Assembly (NCBI GenBank): GCA_947471745.1
Contig: CANJKZ010000770.1
Coordinates: forward strand, 1 to 64,000
Direction: 5' to 3'
Source: Closterium sp. Naga37s-1
Taxonomy: Eukaryota; Streptophyta; Zygnematophyceae; Desmidiales; Closteriaceae
Length of the DNA: 64,000 nucleotides
The translations under genes and the position numbers were made by a program. The notes under the pieces are model-generated. The model did not search any database. It was not told the origin of the DNA and worked only from the letters and a program-made list of their open reading frames with translations. This document shows, in pieces, positions 1 to 11,061 of the stretch (its first letter is position 1; each line of letters opens with the position of its first letter).

Positions 1-2987
1 GCAGTGGAACAGAGGAAGGAGGAAAGTGCCATAGCGTGCGTGCCGAGGACATGAGGAGGACGCGAACGAGGAACGCGACGACAAGTTGCGAACAGGTGAG
101 ACAGGACGAGACGCAGGCTCACGTCGCTCTGTCAGACCGCCGGGACTGCTCAGTGTAAGGAGAAGGAGCAGGCAGTGGAGAGGCCGGCTCTAACGGCGGC
201 TGAGACTGGTCAGGCGGTGGACACAGGAGGGGAGGAGTAAGGCCAGTAAAGACGGGGTACCAAGAACCTGCTGAAGCAGGGGAATGAAGTACGGTCACGG
301 CCGCACAGCGCCACCAGTGTCAACAGCGCTAGCTCCTCCAGCTCCAGCACCTCCAACACCAGGGCCTCCAATCCAACGCCTCCTTCTCCACTGCCTCAAA
401 CTCCAGCTCCTCCAGCTCCAGTGCCACCAGCGCGAGAGCCACCAGCTCCAGTAGCTCCAGACTCCGTAGTGTCTCCAGCTCCAGCACCCTCAACACCACC
501 AGTCCCGGCAGCTCCAGTACCCCGGGTACGAGCACCTCCAAGACTAGTGACCGCAGTACCTCCAGTACCTCCAGCTCCAGCAGCCCCAGCACTGCCATCT
601 CCGGTAGCTCCACTCCGAAGTCGTGCGCGCCGAACAAACCACTCACGCAGCTGCTGCGGAGACAGTCTCGGCGAAGCACCAGCATGACCTCCAGACGAAG
701 CAGCACCCCGAGGCTCAGCACCCCCATATTCCGCACCCTCCGACTCAGCACCCCCAGGCTCACCACCAGCAGGCTACACACCACAGGCTCCTCACCCCCA
801 GGCTCAGCACCCCAGGCTCAGCACCCCCAGGCTCAGCACCCCCAGACCCAGCACCCTCAGACTCCGCACCCTCAGACGCAGCACCCCTAGACTCAGCACC
901 CCCAGACGCAACACCTGGAGCAGCACCTGAGCCGATAGCTACCTGAACAGGTGCAAGACCAGGGAGAGGGTCTACATGAGACACACCTGAGGGAGCAGGA
1001 CCCTGGGGCGGGAGGGGGTCTACCGGAGGGGGACCGGGAGCAAGGAAGAGCGGCGGGGGCGGGGGAGGGGCAGAGCGGTAGCGGAAGAGACGGTAAAAGG
1101 GTACCGACTCGTCAAACGTGACGTCCTGAGAAGGAAGACACGGCGCGAGGTGGGGTGGTAAAACTGCCAGCCAGTCGCGTCAGGGACAAAGCCAAGGAAG
1201 ACGCAAGGGATAGCATGGGGGAGAGCTTGTCTGCAGACGTATCGCGAACAAAGGCACGAGATCCCCAGACCCGGAACACCGACGCATCGCCAACCTCCCC
1301 CGTCCAATGTAGTGTGGGCGAGGTCTCCGGCAAGGAGACACGGGGACAGAGGTTAAGCTGATGCGCAGCGTACCGGACCGCAAATGGCCACAGAAAATGG
1401 GAGCAGCCGCATGGATCATGGAGGTACGAGCGACCTCCATGACTAAGCCATGCGGCGCTCAGCAATCCCATTTTGCTGAGGGGAGTCCGGAAGCGTGAAC
1501 GACTGGAGAATGCCCTCCCCACGACAAAAGTCCAGCAAGAGGCTGGAGGAGAACTCACCACCTCTGTCAGAGTGCAGACGTAGGACAGGAAGGTCCTGGC
1601 CGAACTGCTCGCGGAGCTGGAGACGGACTGTGCGGATCCAAGGGATCAAGACATCAATGACCTGACCCTTGCTGCGCAAGGAGAAGACCGTGGTGTACCG
1701 CGTGTAGTCGTCAACTACCAGCATAAAGTAGCGCTCGCGGCTCTGTCAACTGACGCGGGCTGGGCCCCACACGTCCATGTGGAGAGTCTGTAGGGGAGCG
1801 GTCGTCGGGGGAAAACAAGGAGGAGTGAGGAGCGGCGCGCTGCCGCCCCTCGACGTAAGGAAGGCAGGCGGGGCAGGTGAGGGCGGCAGGGGAGGCAGGG
1901 ACCTGGGAAGACCAGACACAAGAAGACGAGAGTGCATGCCACGAAGTCGTGGCAGGGAGGGGTGACCCAGGCAGTGGTGCCACAGAAGAGTCTGGTGCGA
2001 CAGGAGGCGACACGAGCAGGAGGCGGCTACCACCTCACCTTACGCGGAAACCAGAGCAGACGCAGCTACCTGGGGAGGCTCGGTAGCGAGTGTGTACAGA
2101 CTCGACCCTGGCCGACGAGTGAACGTGGCCAGGTGACGCCCCGTCCGTGTGCACGTGCAGATCGTCACACGCTGACCCCCAGGAGTGGTGGTAGTGACCA
2201 TCGTATCCTGGAGGGCAGCGGTACTCACCAAGTTCGCAGAGAACGAGGGGAGGTGAAGACCTGACAGTGAGCCGGACGGAACCGCCGACACGGGAGGACA
2301 GTGGAGGAACGGGCCACGACCGGGCCCCCAGAGGGGTCAGCCAGTCGGACTGGGACAGGTGTAGAGAGAGGAGTGAGAGTGGTGCTGTCACGAAAGAAAC
2401 AGGCAGAGGCGCCAGAGTCCAGCGTGAAAGTGTGCAAGGCCTGAGCAGGCGCAGTACCAGGGAGAGTACCAGACTCACTAGCACCTAGAGCAGCAGCGGC
2501 TATACCTGGGTCAGGCGGCACACACCGGTAACAGTCACCCTCAGCATTAACAGACAAAGCATACATAGCAGAAAGAATAGCATCAAAGTCTAGGTCAAAG
2601 ATTGCAATCCTAGACCTAAGCAGATCTGCCCAGCGAGGGAGCTCAACGTCGTCACCAAACTCAGCACGCCAAGCGTCGTCAAGGCGGGAGAAGCAGCGGT
2701 GCTGAGTGTGAGCCGCCCGCAAGTCTGACCAGCACGGTCACCCGTGCGAATGACATACGGGCACTACCACCGAGGCGCCCCACGCAGAAACCACTCACGA
2801 AGCTGCTGGGGCGACTGGGTCTCGCTCCGACGCTACTGCTGCTGACGCTGGCTACCTCCAGAACCAACCGTCAAGCTCCAGTCCCACCGCCACCAGTCCC
2901 ACTGCCGCCACGCGCCGCCACTTCCCACCGCTGCCTCCACCGCCGCCACCAGAGCCCCCACTCCCTCTACCAGTCCCACCGCCGCCA
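1..2987 (-). pseudogene. Copia pol of element A (protease, integrase, hinge), broken
   Basis: The pieces, in order on the minus strand, are: gag zinc-binding tail and protease at 2225-2870 (motif LDSGASACFFRD); pre-integrase H-x4-H region at 1746-2033 (LLWHHCLGHPS); integrase core at 1443-1724 (VVDDYTRYTTVF, LHSDRGGEFSS, SPQQNGIAERR); integrase C-terminus at 1020-1440 (GDASVFRVWGSRAFVRD); and a Gly/Ala/Glu repeat hinge at about 300-960. Frame changes separate most pieces. One is a missing C near 1400, where APHFLWP becomes APIFCG; element I has the same change. The extreme left matches the MALRPSSVP segment just upstream of RT in elements B, E and I. Confidence 0.88.
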
Positions 2988-3848
2988 CTAACCTCCACTG
3001 CTGCCCCCACCACTACTCCCACTGCCACCTCCACCACCGCCGCCGCCACCTCCACCACCTTTGCCACCCTTGCCCTTGCCGCTGCGGCGCTTCGCACTAG
3101 CAGAAGCAGCCCCGACGTCCTCAGCAACAGAGACGTCTGCAGCAGCAGCAGAGGCGTAGGAGGGGGTAAGGGGGGAGGGGGAGCACCCCTCAAAGAAGGG
3201 GGGGCGCGGAGTGCCACGAGCAGCACCTACAGCAACTGCACTAGTCTCAGCTGCAAGGAGATGCTGCTCGAGGAGGTCAACAGTGAGGGAGGTGGGGTCA
3301 AGAGAGAGGAAGTGGTCCCTAACAGAGCGAAGAGAGTCAGGGAGGCGAGTGACTATGAAGTAGAGGGTGATGAACATCGGGGGCTGGTTCCTGTCAAGGA
3401 ACTCAGCAGAGACAGCAGCGCGGTAGCGAGCGTCGCTAGCGCGAAGGTGGGAAACCAGGTCCTCGACTGTGGTAAAGGCGGACAGCTCGGGGAACAGGTA
3501 GGGCAGAAGCAGGCGGCCTAGAGCACCAGTGGCCGGGGAGGAGTAGCGAGCGACTACAGCGTCGTACAGTGCCTGTGCGGTCCTGTGCTGTCCGAAGTGA
3601 GCGCATTCGGCTAACGGAAGGTGGTTGCGAATGGCTAAGCGGGCAGCAGCGTCGCGAGAAAGCCACTGTGAGCGAGTTGCACTGTCAGCTGTGGTGGGAG
3701 GGGTAGTAGCAGCACCGGACATGTGGTCAAACAGGGAAACACCGTCCTTAATATCGCTCAGTAGGTACAGCTGCAGATCTTCGAGCCACGTGTCAAACTG
3801 AACTGGTCTACCCTCATGATCAAATGCGAGAACTCGAAGCGAGGCCAT
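2988..3848 (-). pseudogene. Copia gag of element A
   Basis: The frame starts at ATG 3848 with MASLRVLAFDHEGRP and runs about 286 codons. The first 200 or so residues are a UBN2-like capsid domain, with motifs DTWLEDLQLYLLSD, LYDAVVARYSSPAT, ITLYFIVTRLPDSLRSVRD and FFEGCSP. A basic stretch and a poly-Gly tract follow, and the frame is lost there. The downstream zinc-binding part continues in another frame near 2690-2870. Gag packages the element RNA into virus-like particles. The start is supported by alignment with the gags of elements E and I. Confidence 0.88.
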
Positions 3849-3926
3849 AGTGGCACAGTATGCAGGAGCAGCAGTAGCAGCAGTAGCAGCAGTAGCAGCA
3901 GTAGTAGTAGCCGCAGTTGCAGAAGG

Positions 3927-4868
3927 TGCCTAGGGGCCGAGGGGCCAAAACACGAGGAGTGAGGGCCGAGGGGCCAAGGCTAGGGGCCGAGCGGCCTGGG
4001 GGCCGAGGTGCCTAGGGGTCGAGGGGCCTGGGTCGCGGGTCACGGGGCGCGGGTCGTGACTGGCCTAGGGGCGCGACGGGCAGGAATGGGGCCGTGGGGC
4101 GCGACGGGCCTAGGTGCGCGACGGGGCCGAGGGGCGCGACGGGCTAGGAAACGGGGCCGTAGGGGGGGCGCGACGGGCCTAGGAAACGGGGCCGAGGGGC
4201 GCGACGGGCCTAGGGGCGCGACGAGTCCGAGGGGCGCAACGGGGCCTAGGAACGGAGCCCGTGGGGGCGCTACGGGCCTAAGGGGCACGACGGGGCCGAG
4301 GGGCGCGACGGGCTAGGAAACGGGGCCGTGGGGGCGCGACGGGCCTAGGAAACGGGGCCGAGGGGCGCGACGGGCCTAGGGGCGCGACGGAGCCGAGGGG
4401 CGCGACGGGGCCGAGGGGCGCGACGTGCCTAGGAACGGGGCTGTGGGGGGCGCGACGGGCCTAAGGGGCGCGACGGGCCTAGGGGCGCGACAGGGCCAAG
4501 GGGCGCGACGGGCTAGGAAACGGGGCCGTGGGGGCGTGACGGGCCTAGGAAACGAGGCCGAGGGGCGCGACGGGCCTAGGGGCGCGACGGGGCCGAGGGG
4601 CGCGACGGGGCCTGAGGGGCGCGATGGGCCTAGGAACGGGGCCGTGGGGGGGCGCGACGGGCCTAAGGGGCGCGACGGGCCTAGGGGCGCGACGGGGCCA
4701 AGGGGCGCGACGGGCTAGGAAATGGGGCCTAGGGGCGCGACGGGGCCGAGGGGCGCGACGGGGCCGAGGGGCGCGACGGGGCCGAGGGGCACGACGGGCT
4801 AGGAGCGGGGCCGTGGGGGGGGCGCGACGGGCCTAGGGGCGCGACGGGCCAACGGGCCGGTTTCTAGG
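3927..4868. repeat. GC-rich minisatellite leader of element A
   Basis: Short units such as GGGGCCGAGGGGCGCGACGG and GGGCCTAGGGGCGCGACGG are repeated dozens of times, with variants containing GGAAACGGGGCCGTGG. The block lies between the primer-binding site and the gag start, so it is the untranslated leader. The long open frames here (for example 4008-4316) are by-products of the repeat. Confidence 0.85.
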
Positions 4869-4943
4869 GGCTACTCGTAGGGCAGCAGGTGGTGGGCCCA
4901 AGGAAAGAAAAGCGGTCCTAGCGAGGGACCTGCTCTGAAACCA

Positions 4944-5076
4944 TGTTGAAAGTAAAGAACGAGAATGAATGAACTAGCAAAGAGTCGGGTACAAGTACTA
5001 ACCCTAATTGGGTTGTACCCCTTATGGGCTACCCCACTATGGCCTACACAAATGTAAAAGCTATAATGTTCTGACA
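4944..5076 (-). repeat. 5' LTR of element A (133 bp)
   Basis: On the minus strand the LTR starts TGTCAGAACA at 5076 and ends TTTCAACA at 4944. It is followed directly by a primer-binding site, read as TGGTTTCAGAGC (4943 down to 4932). It contains a GGGTACAA/TTGTACCC inverted repeat around a TAGGGTTAG core, shared with LTRs B and E. The partner LTR lies outside the window. Confidence 0.9.
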
Positions 5077-5625
5077 ATGGTAACCGGATTTGTTGCCATG
5101 TATGAATATGAATTGCGCAGGTGCTCCCAAGACACTTGTGCGGGTGCCCACTCCGATTTGTAAGAGCGGATGCCAAGCTGCTTGACGGGGGGAGAGATTT
5201 CGGAGAAGATCGGTGTACGCGAGAAGGGACTCGTGGTCGTACCGATTCTTCTCCTGGATGGTTCCCTCCGACGGAAAAGGTAAGCTCCCATCGTAGTCCA
5301 TCCAGATCTGCGCGGTTGTTGCGAGGAGCTCAAACTCGAAGCTCCACGTGTAGAAATCCTTGCCGTCAAATTGAGTTGAAGTTTTCAGCTTTGAGGTCAA
5401 AACAAACTTCGTTTGCATGGTTGCGATTGCCTCTGTTTGTGCGCATTGTTGACTGTCGTGCGCAGAAGCTGAAGCTTGACAGTTGTGAACGGTAAATGAT
5501 CTCTTGGAATTGACGCGGCGGTCATCTCCCGGGAGAGGCAGTCCAGCGACTCCTCTTGCGTAGCTTGAGCCATCAATGCTCATAGCTATGGATGCAGACT
5601 TGTAACAGGTATTTAATGAGTACAT
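5077..5625 (-). pseudogene. Copia gag N-terminus of element J, interrupted by element A
   Basis: The minus-strand frame from ATG 5625 (an alternative ATG lies at 5583) encodes a gag N-terminal domain: STQFDGKDFYTWSFEFE, then IWMDYDGSLPFPSEG and LLAYTDLLRNLSPRQAAW. Ty1/copia gags of the DUF4219/UBN2 type commonly have a W-x-F motif of this kind. The frame runs into the LTR of element A at 5076, so the rest of gag lies beyond the inserted element, outside the window. This family differs from elements A, B, E and I. Confidence 0.7.
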
Positions 5626-5695
5626 TTATAAAGAGTCTGTTCTAGGAAGAACAAGAACTTGGCAGATCTTTTAATCCACTCTCACTCTCATACCA

Positions 5696-6149
5696 TGTTG
5701 ATGTAACGGGAATCGTAGTAGACAGGATAAGAGTTGCTCAGATATAGGAAGACAATGAAGTCTTGCAATGACCTTGTTAATAATAGTTGAAAGAGAACAA
5801 GATGATTACAAGATAGAAGTACAAGGATATAAATATCAATCTAGCTAGCCATGTACTCTGAAGGGTACATTCCCTTATTAATTGTATTGCATTGCTACAG
5901 TAACTGCGACTTTTACTATACTCGACAGTTACCATGTTGTAGCGTGTAACCTCCGAGTACGTTTACTGGACGGTCAACAGTCACGACCGTTGAATAACTT
6001 CGACTGTTGACCTTCGCATGACTCTCGAGCTGACGCATGCTCTATATGAGCTATTGCGGTACTGGTACAGTGGCACTGCTTCGTTATGAAGTGGCGCGCT
6101 AGGAGAGAACCTTCGGGAACGTTATAATAACCTTTCAGTTATTCCAACA
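5696..6149 (-). repeat. 5' LTR of copia element J (about 454 bp)
   Basis: On the minus strand this begins TGTTGGAATAACTG at 6149 and ends ACATCAACA at 5696. It is followed at once by a primer-binding-like TGGTATGAGAGTGAG (5695-5679) and then the gag fragment. The TG...CA ends and the adjacent primer site support an LTR. No partner is visible to confirm the ends. Confidence 0.7.
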
Positions 6150-6179
6150 TTAACAACAAATGAGACCATGTCTTATCAA

Positions 6180-6830
6180 TGCCAAATTGTGTACAGAACT
6201 GTGGTGGTCACTAGGTGGAAGGGCCTTGGTAAAGATGTCTGCAGTATTGGCTGTTGAGGCCACAAAGGCCAAGCCTGCCTAGCCGCGTCGCTTTAGCTCT
6301 CGCAGCAGGAAGTACCGCAAGTCGATGTGCTTCACTCTGCCCTCCAGTCGAGGCTCTCGGCATAGGAGGATCATGACATTGTCGTCGACGAACAAGGTCG
6401 GAGAAAAGCTAGGCCGCTCAGCTAGGTGAATGAGGAAGTAGGTCAACCAGGGAAGCTCCTGAACAGCCATGGCAGGGGCGTGAATCTCGGCCTTAGCACT
6501 GGACGAAGCCACAGACAACAACCAAGTAGACCTCCACGATACAGGTCTTAAGTCCAAGCTGAGACAGTACCCCTGAGTAGACCTGTAGGTTTCCAAGTTT
6601 TTGGTGTAGGACGACTTGTAGTGCCCGGTCAGTATTACTGGCTCTGTCCCTCCAAGCACAAGCCCCATGGCTGATGTAGTCGCCAAGCACATCGTTACCC
6701 TCCCAGCAGCCGCCCAGTCACAACAAAGCGAACCGGGGCGCTGAGAGGATAAGCGAGGTCCTGACGAATATATGTGATCAGGTAAACGAGGCAACCCACA
6801 AGCTCTGTGTAGGGACCATTAACTCAAAAG
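6180..6830 (-). pseudogene. Copia RNase H fragment
   Basis: The minus-strand frame at 6279-6794 contains GLVLGGTEPVILTGH, YRSTQGYCLSLD, SSSAKAEIHAPAMAVQELPW, TLFVDDNV and GRVKHIDLRYFLLREL. This is the RNase H domain of a Ty1/copia pol. The same C-terminal sequence, including the sequence after the stop, is seen in element H at 52210-52710. No LTR is attached, so it is a truncated relic. The catalytic region is degraded: SSCEAEV has become SSAKAEI. Confidence 0.78.
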
Positions 6831-7089
6831 GCTTGTCTAGTGCGTTATGTAAAAGCCGGCACCAACCGTCTCTTGGTATTGGGCTACTCCTTACTATATG
6901 AACTGCTCCTAAAGGAGTCACACGACGAAATTACCACATAACACTTTGGGTAGAAAACACCCTGCAATAGCTACAGAGGTATTACTACTGCCCATATGTG
7001 CTGATTGATGTACAGTGGCACGTGGCCTCGTATCCCACTTTCTAACTCATGAAATAATCACGAGGGAAGCTGGCAAGACGGTTATAGCC

Positions 7090-8040
7090 GATACCACCCC
7101 TAGTACGTGCCTGGCAGCAGGTGACAATGGGCATCGTCACGGAGTTACTGGCTAAGGCAAGTAGTAACGACGCGATCCTCGTGGTTGTTGACCGGTTGAC
7201 AAAGATGACACGTTTCACACCCTGCAACTAATCCATCCCTGCTAAAGAAATAGTCCGACTCTTCATCGCCAACGTTATTCGCCTATATGGGATACCAGCG
7301 GCAAACATGAGCGACAGCAATACGGAATCTACAAGTAACTTCTGGAGGAACTTGTGGCAACAATTCGGTACTCGACTATAGTTCAGCTCCTTGTACCACC
7401 TTGAAACTGGTAGAAAAGCCAAGCGAACCAGCCAGACAATGGAACAATTGATTCGTGCCATGCGTGATGACCCAGCAACCTGAGAACAGCAGAAGCCACT
7501 GATTAAATTAGCATACAACAACTCACTATCTGCCACCACCCAATTGTTGCCGTTTTATCTCAACTACGGGCATTACCCCATAATATCAATAACGCCAAAT
7601 ATCGACAAGCCCGTCCTTCGCGCACAACAGTTTGCCAAAATATTATAGTACAAGCATGCAGGACCCGAGCAGCAGGCACAACTTAGAATCCAACCTTACC
7701 ATTAAGAGACACGCCGATCGCCACCCCCGCCCCATCACCTACCAACCCAGAGACCTAGTACTACTCGATACACAATACCTCCGCCTACTAGTGACCGTGA
7801 AATTATGCCCAAGATATTGCGGGCTATTCCAACTTAGCCACATGATCACTCACGTCACTACATACCTCCTCCTCCTTGCAAATTGGTACTCAGCCCCTTG
7901 TTCCACATCTGCCTCCTCCGCCCATACATCATATGCACGAGCCAGCTCTCACGCAACCGACCATACCAGCATGACGCAGCCATACGGAACCCATAATTGA
8001 ATCCAACAACATCCTTAGCTACCAAGTTCGTGATCCATGT
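7090..8040 (+). pseudogene. Ty3/gypsy integrase fragment
   Basis: The plus-strand translation contains ILVVVDRLTKMTRFTPC, PAKEIVRLFIANVIRLYGIP, SDSNTESTSNFWRNLWQQFG and TSQTMEQLIRAM, then AYNNSLSATTQLLPFYLNYG. This is the integrase core of Ty3/gypsy elements (D..K.....P, ISDR-like and Y-x-G segments). Stops at about 7228, 7378 and 7480 interrupt it. Past about 7630 the match weakens but still resembles the integrase C-terminal region (PPTSDREIMPKILR). No LTR or other domains are attached. Confidence 0.75.
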
Positions 8041-8352
8041 GGAGCCTGATGCTTCGAGTTCTTGCTACAATGAAAAGACCGAACACGCCAAAATTCAGCC
8101 GTGTACCCCTGGACAGAATTGAAAACCACCTAGTCCTCACAAACTACCTTCGCAGCAGAAAATTTTGAGATGTCAACACACTTTCGTAAGGGCCTCGTTT
8201 GGGGAAGGAAGTAGTGTAAGGAAAACAGCTTTTCCTTACTTCGCGTCATCAACCATATCGCGCACAATGATGTTCCCACCATTACAATCAAACTATGCTT
8301 CGTAACCACCTCGCACCATTCCCCTCGACTACTATCACTGCCACCACCATAC
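8041..8352. other. Stretch with no recognised feature
   Basis: I see no coding signal, repeat or RNA gene here. The last five bases (8348-8352, CATAC) are the left target-site duplication of element D. Confidence 0.6.
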
Positions 8353-8495
8353 TGTCAGAATGTTATGTTTTGTCTAGCCTGCAGTGGGGTACTCAATAGT
8401 GAGTACAGCCCAATTTAGGGTTTGCTATATGTACTCAACTGCTTGCTAGTGAAACCCCTCTCTTTTGCTCTTTTTCATTCCTCAATTCTCTCACA
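8353..8495 (+). repeat. 5' LTR of element D (143 bp)
   Basis: TGTCAGAATG...TTCTCTCACA. It is identical to the 3' LTR. It contains GAGTACA (8401-8407) and TGTACTC (8430-8436) flanking TTTAGGGTTT. Confidence 0.95.
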
Positions 8496-8639
8496 TGGTA
8501 TAGAGCTGGTTCGATCCTTCCCAAGGGCCCACCATTAAAAGTTTTTTTTTTACCTACCTGCCCAAAGCGCGCTTTGCGCTCTGCCCTACGTGGCCCCTTT
8601 GCGGCCCCCTAGTGGCCTTCTCTGCCTTACGCGGCCCCC

Positions 8640-9345
8640 TTGCGGCCTGTTGGCGGTCCCCTTAGAGGCCCCGTCGCGACCCCGTCGCGGCCCCGTCACT
8701 GCCCCGTCGCGGCCCTGCCCCGTCGCCTGTCGCGGTCCTGTCACGGCCTCGTCACGACCTCGTCGTGGCCCCGCCCCGGCCCTGCCCCGTAGCCTGTCAC
8801 GGCCCCGCCTCGGCCCCCCTTTAGTGACCCGTCGCGGCCCTTCGCGGCCCCCTTTCGCGACCCGTCGCGGCCCTTCGTGGCCCCTCTGCCGGCCCTTTGC
8901 GCCCCCCCCCCCTACGCGGCCCCCTTTGCGGCCCCTTAACGGCCCCGTCGCGGCCCCCCGTCGCGGCCCCCCGTCGCAGGCCCCCGTCGCGGCCCCCTCG
9001 TCGCGGCCCCCCGTCGCGGCCCCCCGTCGCGGCCCCCCCGTCGCGGCCCCCCGTCGCGGCCCCCCGTCGCGGGCCCCCCGTCTCGGCCCTGCCCTGTCGC
9101 CCGGCGCCGCCCCTGTCCCCCCGTCGCGGCTCTGCCCCGACCCTGTCGCGGCCCTGTCGCGGCCCTGCCCCGGCCATGCCCCGACCCTGCCTCGGCCCCG
9201 CCCCCCTCCTGCCTGTCGCGGCGCACCGGGGGCCCGCGCACGGCCCCCCCCCCCCTTTCCCGTCGCCTTTCGTTGCGACCGGGGGGGGGGGGGCGCGACC
9301 TGGGGGGCCGCACGTCGGCCCCCGTAATCCCCCCCCCCCCCCGTA
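8640..9345. repeat. GC-rich low-complexity leader of element D
   Basis: Irregular short repeats of GGCCCCGTCGCGGCCC type lie downstream of the primer-binding site. The open frames across it on both strands, up to 300 codons, are Pro/Arg or Gly/Arg-rich and arise from the repeat. A similar leader is present in element E. Confidence 0.8.
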
Positions 9346-9602
9346 ACCTCCCTACCCGCCCTACCCTGTGTTAGGGTTTGGGGGTGGCGAGTAGGGGGTG
9401 GCGGGTGTGTGGACTCCCCTGCTCCTCCTCCTCCTCTGTCTCCCACTGCTGTAGCTGACGCTGAGGGGGGTGGATGTGTGGGAGCCAAAGGAGTGGTGCT
9501 AGGGGGGTGGAGTGTAAGTGAATCTAGAGGTGCAGCAGGGGGTGTGTGAAAGGGGGGTGGGATAGTTTGGGGAGGTTGAAGGGGGTTGGCCGCCGTGAAG
9601 CC

Positions 9603-9822
9603 AGCAGCTCCAGTCGCCCGTGAGACCGTTGCGCCAGTCGCCCGTGAGCCCGTTGCGCCAGTCGCCCGTGAGCCAGTTGCTCCAGTCGCCCGTGAGTCCG
9701 TTGCTCCTGCCGCTCAGAGTTAGCCGCGGAGCCAGTTACTCCAGTAGCCCGTGTGCCAGTTGCTCCAGTTGCCAGTGTGCCAGTTGCTCCAGTTGCCCGT
9801 GTGCCAGTTGCTCCAGTTGCGC
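9603..9822. repeat. 24-bp minisatellite in element D
   Basis: About nine copies of a unit like CCAGTCGCCCGTGAGCCCGTTG, drifting to CCAGTTGCCAGTGTGCCAGTTGCT at the right end. It may be a relic of a repetitive hinge of the kind seen in the copia pol genes of this window. No coding frame stays open through it. Confidence 0.75.
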
Positions 9823-10052
9823 CGTGTGCTAACAGCTTCAGCTGCCGCCCACTACCTCCTCTCCTCTCATAGTCCCTCCTCCTCCACACTTGCCCTCTGT
9901 GATAACTTCTAGCTTTGCTTACTATTATTGTGAACTATTGCTTGCTTACTTGTGCTCAGAATGTGTGGTGACATTGTGATCCACCCTGAGCTTGTCTTTT
10001 GTTTTGCTTTTGCTTGTTGTGCTGATTACACCCCACTTTGGCTATGGGGGTG

Positions 10053-10195
10053 TGTCAGAATGTTATGTTTTGTCTAGCCTGCAGTGGGGTACTCAATAGT
10101 GAGTACAGCCCAATTTAGGGTTTGCTATATGTACTCAACTGCTTGCTAGTGAAACCCCTCTCTTTTGCTCTTTTTCATTCCTCAATTCTCTCACA
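10053..10195 (+). repeat. 3' LTR of element D (143 bp)
   Basis: It is identical over all 143 bases to the LTR at 8353. It is preceded by the polypurine tract and followed by the target duplication CATAC. Confidence 0.95.
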
Positions 10196-10371
10196 CATAC
10201 CACCATGTCGCGCCCAAACCACACGGTTCGGATAGTTACCCGCGATCCGGCCCTATGTCTTAGTTTTAGGCCAATAGGGCACCTTTTTCTAACTCTTTAC
10301 AGTGAATATCGTGCTTCGACAATCATTCGTTCATGCCTCCGATCATTGGATTTAATTGCTTCAATAGTGCA

Positions 10372-10500
10372 TGTCAAACTATATGTTTGTGCTCTCTCTA
10401 GGCTATAGTGGGTTAGCCTACAAGGGGTACAACACTTTAGGGTTAGTACTTGTACCCAACTCATTCATATTTCATCCATTCCTGCACATTTATTCTAACA
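10372..10500 (+). repeat. 5' LTR of element B (129 bp)
   Basis: TGTCAAACTATATG...TATTCTAACA, followed directly by the primer-binding site. It contains GGGTACAA (10425-10432) and TTGTACCC (10450-10457) around TTTAGGGTTAG. Confidence 0.93.
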
Positions 10501-10854
10501 TGGTATTCAGAGCAGGAAACCTGTTAAGTTTTTAGGGCCCACCGATAGTTCCGCTCGTTCCTGCCCGAAGAGCCCTTGCGCTGTCCGGCCCTGCTCGCAC
10601 AGTGTCGCGCTGCCTTGCAGCTACTCGCACTACCTGCCCCCCACACGTCGTGCCTTGCTGCAGCCTGTGAGTCGCGCCCTGCTGCCCTGCCCAGCGCACG
10701 CCGCCCTGCCCTGCCCAGCGCACGCCCCACTATTCTTCACGTCGCGCCCTGCTGCAGCTCGCGCGTCGCGCTCTGCTGCCCCGAGCGTCGTGCCCTGCTG
10801 CAGCCCACGCATCATGCTCTACTGCTCCGCGCGTCACGCCCTGCTGCAGCCCGC

Positions 10855-10992
10855 TGTCAGAATCCCAACCACTAGACCATTGGGATAAAAGGACTTGTTA
10901 AGTAGCGGGTCAGTGCGCCCATAACCCCCCAGGACAACAAGCCTATAACCCTTCCCTAGGATCAATCGGGGATCACCAGTGGACCTCTGACA
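10855..10992 (-). repeat. 3' LTR of the TRIM
   Basis: 138 bp, TGTCAG...CTGACA at both ends, about 95% identical to the partner at 11062. Confidence 0.92.
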
Positions 10993-11061
10993 CCCCCCCG
11001 CACTGGGATGCCCGAAGTGCACACACCGGGATTCGAACCCGAGACCTTCGCTCTGATACCA

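Larger units (their letters stand above)
1..5076 (-). mobile_element. Ty1/copia element A, 3' part cut by window edge
   Basis: This is a minus-strand copia element. Reading from the right, it has a 5' LTR (4944-5076), a primer-binding site, a GC-rich leader, gag, protease, integrase and a repetitive hinge, and it runs off the window just before reverse transcriptase. The order protease-integrase-RT identifies Ty1/copia. The coding frame is broken by several frameshifts, so the copy is inactive. It is inserted into the gag of another copia element (J). Its closest relative in the window is element I, with which it shares a one-base integrase deletion. Confidence 0.93.
8353..10195 (+). mobile_element. 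Non-autonomous LTR retrotransposon D, complete
   Basis: The element is 1843 bp with two identical 143-bp LTRs and a perfect 5-bp target-site duplication CATAC (8348-8352 and 10196-10200). A primer-binding site TGGTATAGAGCTGG begins at 8496, and a purine-rich tract GGCTATGGGGGTG lies directly before the right LTR. The interior has no protease, integrase or RT. It holds a GC-rich leader, a 24-bp minisatellite and a 3' untranslated region. The first part of the leader (about 8545-8670) nearly matches the leader of element E, and the 3' end resembles that of E. It therefore keeps cis signals only and would need proteins from a related copia element. Confidence 0.95.

Noticed and set aside
4008-4836. 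Gly/Arg-rich open frames resembling RGG or collagen proteins
   Set aside because: They are produced by the minisatellite leader of element A and are antisense to that element.
8586-9488. Open frames up to 300 codons on both strands (Gly/Arg or Pro/Arg rich)
   Set aside because: They lie in the GC-rich leader repeat of element D, occur in several frames at once and have no motif. Repeat artefacts.
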